Assembly (NCBI GenBank): GCA_029204225.1
Contig: CM055101.1
Span: 40,895,427 to 40,959,426, forward strand
Reading direction: 5' to 3'
Source of the DNA: Diphasiastrum complanatum
Taxonomy: Eukaryota > Streptophyta > Lycopodiopsida > Lycopodiales > Lycopodiaceae
DNA length: 64,000 nucleotides
In this document: positions 12,225-25,500 of the stretch, one piece after another
Layout of the letters: the number at the start of each line of letters is the position of its first letter
Numbering within the stretch: position 1 is the first letter of the stretch
The notes under the pieces: generated by a model
Database searches by the model: none
The model's input: the letters and a program-made list of their open reading frames with translations, nothing else
Told to the model about the DNA's origin: nothing
Translations under genes and position numbers: made by a program

Positions 12225-12595
12225 CACACATTGATGTGGTGTAACCGCGTACCACCACTATTGGTTTGGCCAGACATCCAACCAAATTCTGGATATCCTA
12301 TTCGTGCAAAGGGAGGATTGGCACTCACACTGGAGCAATCATCATCCTCGGTAGCTCCTTATGGCTGGTCTAGCTTATTCTGGGCAAGAACCGGATGCAA
12401 CTTTCATTACGCAGGAATTGGATCCTGTACCACAGGAGATTGCAACGATAAGCTTATGTGCGACGGGGCAGAAGGACGAGCTCCTAGCACACTTATACAG
12501 ATCACACTGAATGGAGATGGTGGAAGTGATGTTTATCATGTAAGGCTTGTAGATGGATTCAACGTACCTATCACTATGGCATTGGCTGCGAAGGT
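12225..12595 (+). pseudogene. Thaumatin-like protein fragment
   Basis: Thaumatin-like proteins are secreted, disulfide-rich PR-5 family proteins. The frame reads VWPDIQPNSGYPI, then GGLALTLEQ, then GWSSLFWARTGCNF, then the family signature GSCTTGDC, and finally LVDGFNVPI. This corresponds to roughly the first half of the mature protein. A signal peptide is not seen, and the frame runs straight into a 136-base GA microsatellite at 12596. The C-terminal half with most cysteines is not found beyond the repeat. The N-terminal residues before VWPD are poorly conserved. It is a truncated gene relic whose break coincides with the GA tract. Confidence 0.85.
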
Positions 12596-12734
<139 letters not shown>

Positions 12735-12839
12735 TTCATTAGCATACTTGAATTGGCCTGTTAGTTATTAATGAAAAGGTGGCCAATAAAGGCTTAGGGT
12801 CAATGTTGCACTGCAGATTGAAGAGCAACACTACCTTTC

Positions 12840-12950
12840 AAGAAAATAGGTTTTCCTTAAAACTGAAGGAATGCCCATTTATTTTCTTTCATATTTGAAG
12901 GGTGCATGATTTAAATGTCCTTCATTTGAAGGAAAAAAGGCCTTCTCACA
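12840..12950 (+). repeat. Dispersed repeat, copy 1
   Basis: Contains GGTTTTCCTTAAAACTGAAG, then TTTGAAGGGTGC, then TTCATTTGAAG. The same order occurs inverted at 63890-63990. A weaker partial match (TTTGAAGGGTGCT) is near 46490. Confidence 0.75.
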
Positions 12951-14657
12951 ATCAAGATTTGACTTTATGACTCCTCATGATCCACTTGATGATGATTATA
13001 AAATGTTGATGATTTCATATGCGACTAAAAGGTTGATGTGTGCATGTACTCTTTAGAGTGGTACCAAAGATCCATGCCAACAAGGACTATTGTTTATGAT
13101 CCAATTTTATGGAAGGATTAAGCACATTGTTGTAGTGTGCAAGTATTCTAAGGATCATCACAAAAAATTGATTCTTGAAAAATAGTAAGAATTGATTTGA
13201 AACCATGGATTCGATTCTTAAGGAACCACAAAAACATTGATATGAATCAGTTTTTGAGCTCATTGTAGTTACTATGTTGCAATTTTTGGAGAGATATGCT
13301 ATTTCATGACTCGGGAAGTACACTCATGGATTTCCTATTTGACCAAGACCATTAAGTATTCAAGAAACGAGCGTTTGAACGATGATTAGTGGAGGCCTCT
13401 TTGCATGCCAAAAATAGCTTTTGAGACTTTAAAAATATCCCTTTTCCATATATGACACATACCAACTTGAATTTAGAAACTTCCACTCAAGTACGTCCAC
13501 TCGTTTTGGCATGTATACGACCAATTCCTTCTTCATCAAGTATATATAGGTAATGCCCCCCGACTATTCATTCTAGGTGGTGGCAAGTTTAAGAAATGGT
13601 TTAAGATTTGGAGAGCTTCCAAGAACATTAAACTGTGAGCATACATGCTTTAGGAGTTGACCTTGGCAAGGGAAGTGCTACTTCTAATTTTTTTTGCTCT
13701 TTTTATATCCTATGCTTCCCATATCATGTGCATTCTCACTCTTTGTCTTTTCCCTCTCTAGTTGCCCTCTCCTACATAATTTTTGTCTCTTCTCAAGCCA
13801 CTCCCACATTTTCTTGTTTAACTCTTTGTCTTACCTAACCATCTCCCTCACTTCACTCACAATCCTCTCTAGTGACTTCTTCTCACCAACTTTTTCTCTT
13901 CTATCAAAACCTAATTCCTCTCTTTCAACCCTTCATACTTTACTTTCATTCCCCTCGCCTCAAAAATTCAAGTTGGAAATTGCATGTTGAAAGAAACTAT
14001 TGAAATAGTTTGATCATGATTTTGTAGCAATTTCGAAAGAGAGTTTACTATTTATGAAAAACAAAAACAAGAGATCAAATTTAAAAGATTATTTCCTTGA
14101 GAAGAATTGACTATGTGACCAACTTTTGTTGGTGGACACATGCGTAACACAAGAATAATTTGGAAAGGGAAAAATACAAGGGGAAGATTCCATCTTAACA
14201 CTTCGATAATTTGCATGGATGATTGATGTAATGTGGTGAGTAAAGATATATATTGCATGTTTTGAGAACTCATGCAATGCTTATTTAATAGTGACATCAT
14301 GATGTAATGATATAACAATAAAAATTGCATAATAATTGCACATTGATGGTCCTCAACATTTGATTTTTTGCATTCATTATTAATCAACTAGTGGTTGTTA
14401 TATACAACTTGGCCAAGCCCAAGCCATTTATGAAGCTAACCTCAGAAGTCACTACCCACACTGTGATAGACATCTTCAATATTCAACATCAATACTCCAC
14501 CTTTCAAAATATGATTATACAATCATAGAAAGCTATACTTATTCTCTTCCTCGCTACCATGACATGTCATCACGATAGGCATTGTATGTTCTACTTTCAT
14601 AAGAAGCACCTTTTAATGTTTTTTTTAAAAAAGGGCTAGCAAATTTTGCATTTGACT
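12951..14657. other. Intergenic, no gene recognised
   Basis: AT-rich sequence with a pyrimidine-rich patch at 13690-13960. No credible coding region or RNA gene was found on either strand. Confidence 0.5.
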
Positions 14658-14935
14658 TTCATGCATATATGACAATTTTGGCATGAATAGTTCAAGCCTC
14701 GTCAATTTCTATTATCCACTCGTGAAATATGTAACTTCATGATGATACCCCATTGTGGTATTGATCTCCCCATATAACCTTCCCATTTAGGTTTTATGTC
14801 CATGCATATATGACAATATCAACATGAAAAGTTCACGGCTAGTCATTTTTTGTTATCCACTTATGAAATAAGTAATGATACCCCGTTGTGGTAAAAATCT
14901 TCCCAACTGACCTTCCCATTTAGGTTCAATTGACG
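14658..14935. repeat. Tandem duplication, ~140-bp unit
   Basis: Two diverged copies share CATGCATATATGACAAT, ACCCC.TTGTGGTA and CTTCCCATTTAGGTT, in the same order and spacing. Confidence 0.8.
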
Positions 14936-15505
14936 ATATTGTGAACACATCAACCCTCAATGTTGTCCACCTTGACAATTTTTGCAATCCATGCAGGAGC
15001 ATTACTTAAGACATCATTAACACAAGTTTCCTAAAAACTTCGTTCCTAGGTGTAAATTGAAGAACATCGCCTCAACTTTTATCATCAATGCAAGTGCTTG
15101 CCATCCATGTTGTTGACCTCTTCTTCATGCTCAACAACATGCCAATCAAGTGCAATACCATTCTCATGGCCTTATTCTTGTAACTTGGGACTTTCCATTT
15201 TAGACCACTATTTTTTGATGTCAAGGATTTAACGCAAAAAAATTGAGATGAAAAAGATATTTCATGATAGATGAAAGTCACATCAATATCAAGACGAAGA
15301 AATTATAGTAATACTTCAGATACCTATTTTTTAATCCAAAAGGCAACCTTGTTCTAACATATTGAATACTGATCAGTTGTCAAAATAAGGAGAAAAACAG
15401 AACCTCTAACAAAAGCAACAAAAACCTGAAACTTTACTTGGATAGTTTGTTAATTTAAAATGTCTTTCATATCTCTGCAAGATTTTAAGGGTTTTAGAGA
15501 TAGGG
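14936..15505. other. Intergenic, no gene recognised
   Basis: A minus-strand frame (15281-15072) encodes no motif I recognise. Nothing else was supported. Confidence 0.4.
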
Positions 15506-15804
15506 TTGATATATATATATATATATAATAAAGGGATGAGGGTCCGGCCCGGATTGCCTACGTCCGCGTCCGGCGTCCGGACCTGGACGCGTTCGAACCC
15601 CGGACGCGGGGTCGGATGCGTCCAATTTTATTTTATTTTATAAATTAAAAAAAAAAACAAACACAGATGCGTCTGGGGTCCGGGTCCGGGTCTGGACGCC
15701 ATTTTTCTTTTTAAATTTTTTGAAAAAAAAAAAAAAAAAAAAAAAAAACCGGACGCGTCCGGACGCGGACGTACCCTTGACGCGTCCGCGTCCGCCATCC
15801 GCAT

Positions 15805-15854
<50 letters not shown>

Positions 15855-16136
15855 AACATGTGCGTCTGGGCCGGACATGGGCCGTTCGCGTCCGCGTCCG
15901 ATGTCCAGACCCGGACGCGTCCGACCCCTGGACGCGAGCTTGGACGCGTCCAATTTTTTTAAATTTTTTTTAGTTGTTAAAGGCTATAAAACCATAAAAA
16001 ATTTAAATTAAAAAAAGAAAAAAAGAAAAAGAAACGGACACGTCCGGACCCCCGGACGCACCCCTGGTGCGTCCACGTCCGGACGCGGACGCGGACGCGC
16101 GTCCGGACGTGCATTCAAACGCAGCATCTGCTTCCT

Positions 16137-16179
<43 letters not shown>

Positions 16180-16180
16180 T
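15506..16180. repeat. GC-rich CGGACGCGTCC word array between AT microsatellites
   Basis: Two related blocks (about 15530-15805 and 15853-16137) are each built as GC-rich words, an A/T-rich core, GC-rich words. The word is GGACGCGTCC and close variants (CCGGACGCGTCCGG, GTCCGCGTCCG), largely self-complementary. The blocks are separated and bounded by (AT)n tracts at 15507-15527, 15807-15852 and 16138-16178. The core is poly-A/T. Frames across it are composition artefacts. Probably a tandemly duplicated foldback-type insert; the family is unknown to me. Confidence 0.85.
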
Positions 16181-16542
16181 GTCTAGGATAAGCCAACATA
16201 ACAACTCTTCTTACATACAGTTTCATCCACAATAATTGATGCACAGTAAACCAATGTTCAAGGTAGGCATATTGAAATGAAAACCTCATTAACTATTATA
16301 AAAACCTAGTCCAAAATGCTAAGATCAGATTAATTGCTAGTTTTGGTGGCCTGGTGACTAGTGGAGCTTGCTTTTAACCAGTGGTTTAATCTATAATGGT
16401 GAAAGGCCTTGAACTATTTTGCCCTTTAGTCAAAGCTGTGTCCTATGCCCACCCAAACATAATTTCAGCATGCAGCTGAAGGGGAAAAGAATCAAAATTT
16501 GTAAGCCAAAATAATAAATGTTTCAACGCGCACTTCTGATAA

Positions 16543-19500
16543 CTAATCTGCATCCATATCTTCTTCTAATGCAGCCTTGGCAGCTGCCTTTGCTTCTTCT
16601 AGAAGGTCCGCTGGAACCTGTCAATGGTTGACGCAAAACTACGTTGAAAAAACCAAATGCAAAGCTACAATTTCAAGTGCTTATATAGCTATTTCTATGG
16701 TGAATGTTAGAAAAAAACATTTGACTTTCCATTTAAGTCTAAACCCGAAACCTTAAACCCTGTTCAAAGGTTTTGGGTCTAGGGTAGGGTTCTGTGGTTT
16801 GGGTTTTTGGATTCAGCATCCAAACTCAAGCCTAAACCCTAAAACCCTGTATAGAATGTCTTTCAAGTTGTATTCCAATGCTTGTGTAGCTACAAATGAA
16901 AGAAAGATTCAAAGGCCTATCATGAGACCAAACTCAAACATCCCATGCCTAAAAGCAGACGAGAGAAAAATACCGTTTATATGATAAATCTATCATGAAT
17001 TAGAGTAGAGCATGCTAGCCTCTCATGATAGAGCTAGAGGAGCAAAGGGCGATTGGGTGATTAAAAGATGTTACCCGTTGATGCACTTTATTTGTTTCGT
17101 CGCAAATCCAGCTCATTTCCAGTTCAAAAGCTTTGTCTTTTGCTTCATCATGTATGCCGTAAATACTGAATATGTCAAAATAACACCAAGAATTGCATTA
17201 ATCTTGCAACACATTAGCTTTGCCCAATATTTATTACTTGAGGAGCTAGTAACTCTCAATCAGAAGTACAATTTAGAAAGACCAGATGTTAATGTTCGAC
17301 AAATAGAATGTATAGGATGTAAGTCCTGATCAAGTATACACCTGCAATATCACTCTTTCCCTTCTACACAAGCTGATAAGATTTATTCTTAGGCTAGAAT
17401 AACTCTATAGATCCAAAAGCATGATCAATCTTCAGATCTCAATGTATCACCAACATGATGGTCCCATCATACGTGTGCTACTTGGCTGATTTGGCATCAA
17501 AGCAATTAACGATAAGTAGTTCACTTGCATCCGAGTAGTTATAGGCACTTCCTTGGGCCTTCACCCCGCGTCAGTATCTGACATTGTGTACATGCTTTGG
17601 GCACTTCGGCCCTTCATTTGATGTGTCGTCATTTAGTAGAGATATCTATTAGTGATATGTTTTCAGTATTATCTCGCATTGTTGTGTTGCTTGCTCATAA
17701 CTCTAGTTGCATGGACTAACATGCAAGAAAGTATTCCATAACATGTACAGAGAGCCTTGCAGGAGTAATTGTGCAGGATCGGAGAAAAAAGCTAGACCAC
17801 TTTTATGTTTTTCATATTCTTATAGCATGTTCCTGCAAACACTTGACAAAAGATATCTGATTCACAGCAACAGTAACAATCAAGGAATCCCTGGCACAGG
17901 GAAGCTTGTACTTGGTTATACAGAAGCAAAATCTGTGTATTGGAAGTAATATAACTGGGAACACAACTAGGAAAATTAAGTTCAATCTTCCATTGAAATT
18001 TACAGAAAGGATAAATACCTCTTGAGCTTCTAAGCGGAAGCAATACAACAATGCTGATGAGCTAAAAGAATTAGTAGCTTACATCTTAGCTACTTCTTTA
18101 ACACCTTCTCTGCAAGTTAATTCAGACAGCTTCAACTTCTCAATCTCCCTGTTGCAGACATAGAGCAGGATTATAATCACTGGGGAGGATACACAATCAA
18201 AGGCCACTCTAGGCAATCTGATGCACAGCAAAAAATTTGGTAAGTGAACAACAAGAGGAAATGACCAGATTTAAAACGAAACTCACGTTTTTGCAGCTTG
18301 CCGACCCTTCCCGACTGCTGCTCCAAAATATCGCTGGAAATAACGAACCGGTAAAAATGTTAACCATTATGGATAGCTTCTAAATATCATGATAATGAGT
18401 AGCACTTTCTCTTGCAATCAGATGAGGGATTGATTATAAAGGGGCCCAAAGGTGAAAAAAAACACATTCTGCAGGCTATAATGGTTGATTGGCAACGTTC
18501 GAGAACAACACATACTCGTAAGCAAGCAAACTAAATGTAACATTTTCAGAGAACATTAGGAAGTTTGCTGGTTTTTGCTAGCGAAGGTCGATTCTTTGGC
18601 TTTTAATCTATCCAAATTGATTCTCTATTGTGCATTTGAAAAACTTCTCCTCTTTTCTCAAATTTTGAGAATCCATTAGGGTTTATTTCAAACTGTCTCA
18701 AAGGAGCTTGACTTTAATCTTTAACAGAAATTTTGATTGATTCTGTTCTCCTTTATTTGAATTACCTGAGAATTAGTTCCATTGAAGAGGTAAGTGATGG
18801 ACATGAGGTGTGCTTGGGTGAAAATTCTATGCACAATGTCAAGGGCAAGGGCACAATTCCAGTCAAGCTCCATCAGGAGAGGTAAAGGTCATCATGAATG
18901 TCCTTTATGTCCCAGGGCCTGCAAAATATCTTCTTTCTGTTCAATTACAAGTTCAATAACTTTCCTAATGCCAAACTGTGGTTGTGAATGCCAAAAATGG
19001 CATTTACAACTATACCTTTCTCAAGCAAGATATGAAAGTTAAATTTGACGATTAAGCTTGTCCTTGTCAAGGATGATAGATAGTATGAAGGTTATAGTCC
19101 AGGGGCTGCAAGAAAATGACCTCTATAAACTATGCACAACGATCCCAAATCAGCATGTTGAAGACGGTGATGTCGATAGGTTGTGGCATGAGAGGTATGG
19201 CCATCTAAGTTACAAAAGTATGCATGTGCTAAACAAGCACAATGGGTACTAGGACTTCCATCGATCAAGCTCATCAATTTGTGAGGCTTTCACTGTGGGA
19301 AAGCAGCAGCGGCAAAAATTTACGAAGCGAAGCACTACCAAGGCAAAGGAAATACTTGAGTTGACCCATTCAGATTTGTGGGGGCCAACCCAAACTAGAT
19401 CTACCGGGGGAGCATATTACTTTTTGACCTTTGTAGATGGGGTTTGAGTATATTTTTTGAGGCAAAAATCTTAAGTTGTCAAGTACTTTAAGCTGTTCAA

Positions 19501-22500
19501 GCTTTGGTGGAGAATCCAACAAAGAGGGGATAATGAGCTCAGGCCTGACGGTAGTGGTGAATACATTGCTGGTAAATTTGTTGAACTTTGCAATGCAAAT
19601 ATGGTACTAAAAGGCAATTTACTGCTCCACACACTACCCAGCAGAATGGCATAGCCGAGAAGCAGAACCGAACAAAATTTGAGCTCGCAGCATGAGCTAC
19701 AAATCCAGGTTGACAAGAGCCCTTACAATCATACATCAGATATAAGTATCAAAGTTCTTAAAACAACCAAAGTTCATTCAGAAACATTTTACAGCAATTT
19801 CCAAGGCTTTTGAGACAGGGAAACAAATGAATCGGAGCTTCATGAATACCATTATAATCGATACATTTTGTGCTTTCATGCATATCTGAAGCATGATGGA
19901 AGACATTCAGAATGAAGAACATTTGGAAAGCCACAGTAAAAGGACATGCCAAATGCTTGGAGCGCCCCAGCTTCTTTTGAATGGATGTAAAAGAATCATT
20001 CTAAAAGGGGCTAACATTGTATACGCAGCATTCTGTGTAGTGACATACGGGACGTCATGAAACTACAATGCATATGCATTTCTAGTTTCAGCTCAGCCAA
20101 CATGGGCTCCATGACCTTTTTGTGCATGCAAGGTGGAAACATATGCCATGCTTCCTATTCATGTCAGGAATAGCCATGTAGATTGCAGTTCAATCGCACA
20201 AGCTGGTGCTCTATTCAGCTTTCTCTTAGTGAGTAATTCCTAGTTTCTATCGCAATAACAAAAATCCTTGCCTTGGTGAACTGCCCTTGAGTGACTGGAA
20301 ACTGCCTACTAATCACAAAACATTGCAAAAAGTGTATTGAAGATGGTTTAATTTGTCACTTTATTTTCATAAAAAACTTGAAAAAGGACGTTTGGTGCCT
20401 TACATAAGCAACACCTGAGGGCTCAATCATGTATAACTGAGGCCCATCTCGATCATAGCCTCCTAAAATTGCTGCTGATCCAAAAGGTCTGCATAGAAAA
20501 AGAAGCTCTCTTTTTAAGGTTGAATGTGAAGCCTCGAAAAGCACTAAAACACAAGCTAAATATTGCATAACCCCAAAAATGCACCTGAGCCACCAGTAGA
20601 GAGTTGAAAGGTGAACATAGCTGGCAACACGGTCGCAGAGTTCCTTGATAGGGATTTCGTCGCCATAAAAACTGAAAGAAGAATGTCATTAATTAGAATC
20701 ATGGTAAACCCTTCTATGCTTTCTTTGGTACGCTCCGTTCCATACATATGGAAACAAATGTGTTCCACACATACAGATTATTAATATTGAATTTTTACTA
20801 AAGAACATGGGTTTCATATGGAACATGGGTTTTTCCCGCATTCCAAACTCCAAAGGGAACGAGGTCCATTGAACAACGATCATAATAGATTGTTTGCAGC
20901 TCCAACTCAAATTCATCAATATGATGAGCTATGACTTCTTCCATATTTTCTTAGCCGACAGCGAAGCAGAAACACCAAATTAAATCTCTTGGTTGAGATC
21001 TTAGAAACCCATTCCAAGCCTTTTTGGTCGGAACGTTTTTTTTTTCATCCCCAAAAAAAACATTTGCATGAATATGAATTTTTTCTGCGTTAAACAAATA
21101 CGATTTTTTGTAAAAAAAATTTCTGGCCAACTTCCAGAACGGGCAACAATGGAACTTTCAGATACACTTCATGTTTTATGTTGAAGTTCACAACATAGAT
21201 AACCAAAATAATTTGCCTGTTGATGACACATACATGCTCAGAGAAGTAAGCAGAAACAACTTACTTTTCATAGTTATTTGCCTCTGCTCTGGCACGAGAA
21301 ACTATTTGTCTTCCATCAGCAGCAACTCCTGCCATGGCCTAAAAGACAGAATAACAAAAGTATTAAGTTTACAAAACTGAAAGTGGGAAATTTTGCCTAC
21401 TTTCCCACTGAAAGTGGAAAAGTAATCAATCACTCGCCACTGGCATCTCCTTCTATAGCCTATAACTTGCAAAGTGGAAATAAAAGCATGGGAAGAAAAA
21501 ATTAGTTTCAGGATCCAACTTCATCTTTGATCTGTTTATTCTGTGTCACAGTACTCAATTATACAAGACAAGTACAAATAGAAATGCAAATATGGCACAT
21601 AGTGCACCATGGCTGCATGGCGTTGGACAGCATGTATTCTCCGATTTGATCCTTCTAAAAGCATTTTTGAAACAATAAGCTTTTCCACTCCCTGTGCCCA
21701 TTAGCAATATAGAAATTGAGTCAGTTAAAATACACCACTGACTTATCAAATATAAACAAATTTATGCACTGCAGAGGCCATGTAAGAAAGACATGTAGGA
21801 GAATAATAGTGGTCTATCATGTGGCCACTCATGTGATTCTGTTAGAATAGCAACTATGGGAATATCACAGACCGTGAAAACAGAAAAACATTCGGCAAAC
21901 AGGTAAACTACAGCAAGCAACTTGTGATGTGGAAGCAGCAGTTATTGGTAAATATACCTCTTATTACTAGCCTTTCCACCAAAACATGTAGACATCTATA
22001 ATGAACAAGATTCCTATGCAAAGCATGCTACAAAGAGGATTCAAATGGACGACTAAAAATCAGAATAGCGGGCAAACTCCAGCATTGGTTTATTCAGGAG
22101 GTGAGCTCATACGACATGTCCCAAAGACCAAGAATCTTCATTATTAAGTAATATTAAAATCATAGATTCACGTTCTGGGTTTTCAGGTGCATTTCTTTCT
22201 GTACTTACAAAACAAATTTTTTTTTCAAATTCAAATCTTTTACGTAAAAATTACTGCATGGTCGCACGTTCCGTACAACTACTCATACGAGGTCGCTCCT
22301 TACGTCAGGTTTCTACAATTTAACTGAAAACTGGACACTAAAATAAGTTTAAGGGTGATTACAAAAACAACTCCATCCTTGCACTTGATTCCCACCACCG
22401 TTCTGCAGCACAGATGGACTGCATCAGTTCCCAAAACATCAACAAGAAACACTTTTGGCTGACTCTTTAAAAGTTTCATAAACCTTAAAACCTTAGAGCT

Positions 22501-25500
22501 TCAACTATGGTAAATGTCCTCATTGCGAGACAGCCATATTATTAGAAGCAGTCAATTCAAATAAATGAAATTCTTTGAGAGCAAGATTTGGAATGCTTAC
22601 CCGCTATTGTCAACAGCTTTTGCTGCATATTCAACTTGGAACACACGCCCATCTGGAGAAAAGGTTGTTACTGATAAATCATACTGTCACAAACCAAATC
22701 AAGTGGGTGAATACAAATACACATCATAAGAGCTTCCAATTTGTGTCTAGCAATCACAAATGGAAACAAGTGAAGGCCACAAATATATCCTACTAGCACC
22801 AGTGAAAAACCAAAGCTAGCATAGACACGGCATGGCTAAAAAGAAATCAAATAGGTGTATCTTCCTGATCCATGAGAATGAGGACATAACTTTTTATCAT
22901 GTGCTGCCTACACAAACATAAATTTCTTGATCTGTAGAAAATACAAATCAGCCGCTGTTATAAGAAAATGAACATCCCAGAATGATATATACAGCAACAA
23001 GTAGCAAGCCGCCAGAAATGTATTTCAAACGCTGTCCTTCAACAGCTCATCTACAACTTCAGCTTTCCACATAACAAGAAAAATACTATTACAATGAAGG
23101 CATGAAAAAAATTTGATTGATAGAATAGCAAAAAGGAATCACGACTCCTCCATTTTAGAGACAATTATAATCAAGTATGCACAAGCTTAAATACAATGAT
23201 TTGGCAATATAACAACTAAACTCATTTGTGAGCAAATGAACAATAAGCAGGCTAGTAGATCAATAATTGATAGATATTAAACTATGATGATTATGTGCTA
23301 CTCTATATTTCTGGTCATTATCAATAAATCTATGGATAAATTATATCTTATGTACATGATTGGTCATGATATCAGCAACATATCAAGAGGTCTTAACCGA
23401 TTACAGGTCACTTGAGAAAGACTTTGATGGTGAATTGCAAATTACTAAACGATTGAGATAAACTTATAAGACTTAAGGAGGGAGCGCTCAGCTGAAAGTT
23501 GCAGGTAGTAGAGGCAAAAATAAAAATCTCGAGGCGAAATCGATAACTCGGAATAAGCTACTGATCACAAAGAGTGAATAAGTGGCCTTGCGCTTTAACA
23601 TCATTTGTAGGGTGCATGCCTGCTTCTAATTATATGCTCAGCACAATAGCTCTAAGTAGACATCAGGTAACCGGTAACATAAGAGAATTGGGTGAGCTGC
23701 ACCTCTTCCAATCACTAAACATTTTCGCACAAAGTTATGGACTACTAGGTCCACAGACTGCATGGTATAGTTACCTGAATATGATAATGTATTCTAAGCA
23801 ACAGCCCAAAGAAGGGGACCGTATATGGCAATTTTGACTACACATATGGATGAATATGCCACATCATCAACATTGACAATTTTTTGACGTGAAGATCCTT
23901 GAATGCCTTGATTGTCAGATTTGAGATTGCAAAAAAATTCTTGTGTGCCTCCTCATTTAATCCCTTTGTATATATATCAGCTACCATATACTGAGTTCTG
24001 CAAAATTTCAGACATACCTTCTTGTTGAGAATTCTGCATGTTTGTAGTGATACTTAATTTCAATTTGTTTGCTTCTAGAATGGATCTAGGATTCATCGAC
24101 AGTGCAATAGCACTTTGATTATCACGCTAAATAATTGTTGGAGCACTTTGTCTGAGACCAATGTCAGACAATATATTCCTCAACTAGACTGCCTCTTTGG
24201 TATCTTGTGAAGCTGCAATGTACTCAAATTTTGTCGAGGAGTCAAGGACATTGCAATGGAGGTTTCCTTTCAATTGTAGACTATCAAACCATTGTTGAGT
24301 AGGAAGATAAATCCAAAATGGATTTTCTTGTGTCGACATCACCTGCCCAATTTGCATCTATATATCCATGCGGATGGATCAGTCTCTTCATAGCAGATGC
24401 AGAGGTTGATAGTAGCTCGAACATATCTTACGACTCTTAATAGAGCCTTCTAGTGGATCATTCCAGGACTAGCCATATATTAGCGCAAAGAGGATATCCC
24501 TTCATTTCGTCCTTCTCTTCTTTGGTTTGAGGGCATTGCTCTTTTGATAATTTAAGACCTGGATCCATAGGAGAATGTACAAGCTTGCAATTCATGAAGT
24601 CGAATTTATAAAGCATATTAAAGATATACCTTAGGTGAGTATGTAGAGGAGCTTCTTGTTTGTCTCTGTGGATTTGGATCTCGAGACAATAATGAGCTAA
24701 TCCTAGATCTGTCATCAGTGACAATCCAAGTGTTGTTTTTGATCAACGAGTTGTATTCTTTATCCATAGTTTCCTTCCAAAAATCTGAATCGGGCCTGTG
24801 TGAGTGCTTCTTCGACTGTGATTGGCTCCTGTGAAAGATAGTGAGCATATTCATCAGTGAGCCTGAGGCTGAGTTCGAATTCTGGTAGATCTTCTGGAAG
24901 TGCTTCTGGCTGCAAAATTCGATATTGTGTCGGCTGCTCCTGAGTTGCAGCCATAGTTGCACGAATCGCGGTTCGAACCTCGAACCAAGGTTCGAACCAC
25001 TCGGAGCCGGTTCAAACCGGGGGAAAACAAAAACCCCCAAAAAGCCAAAAAAAAATTGGAAAAAAAAATTCAGTTCGAATCGTTTTTCAGTTTGAACCGT
25101 TTTTCGATTTGAACTAGCCCGGCCAGTTTGAATCGGCCCGATTCGAATCGGCTTGTAACCTTGCAGCAATCTATCTGTGTAAATTGGCTACTTGAAGGAA
25201 TCCAAATTGCACGATATTCATTAGTATTCGAGACAGGAACAACAGGTAGAATCTGGTTCTTGCCCTTTAAGTCGATAAACTGATCTTCAAGAAATGTAAC
25301 ATCCCTACTAGTAAAAACTTTACAGATAACAGGATTATACAGTCTATACATGCCATTTGAAGAAGAATAACCGACAAAATTTGTTTTGATAGAATGCTCA
25401 TCCAGTTTCTTTTTGGTGTCTTTAGGGACATGAGCATAGGCAATGCATTGCAAAACTTTAAAATGCTTTAACGAAGGTTTGGATCCAGTCCAAACTTCAT

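Noticed and set aside
15628-16289. Frames with IYIYIY and poly-F segments
   Set aside because: AT microsatellite and poly-A/T translation around the CGGACGCGTCC array.
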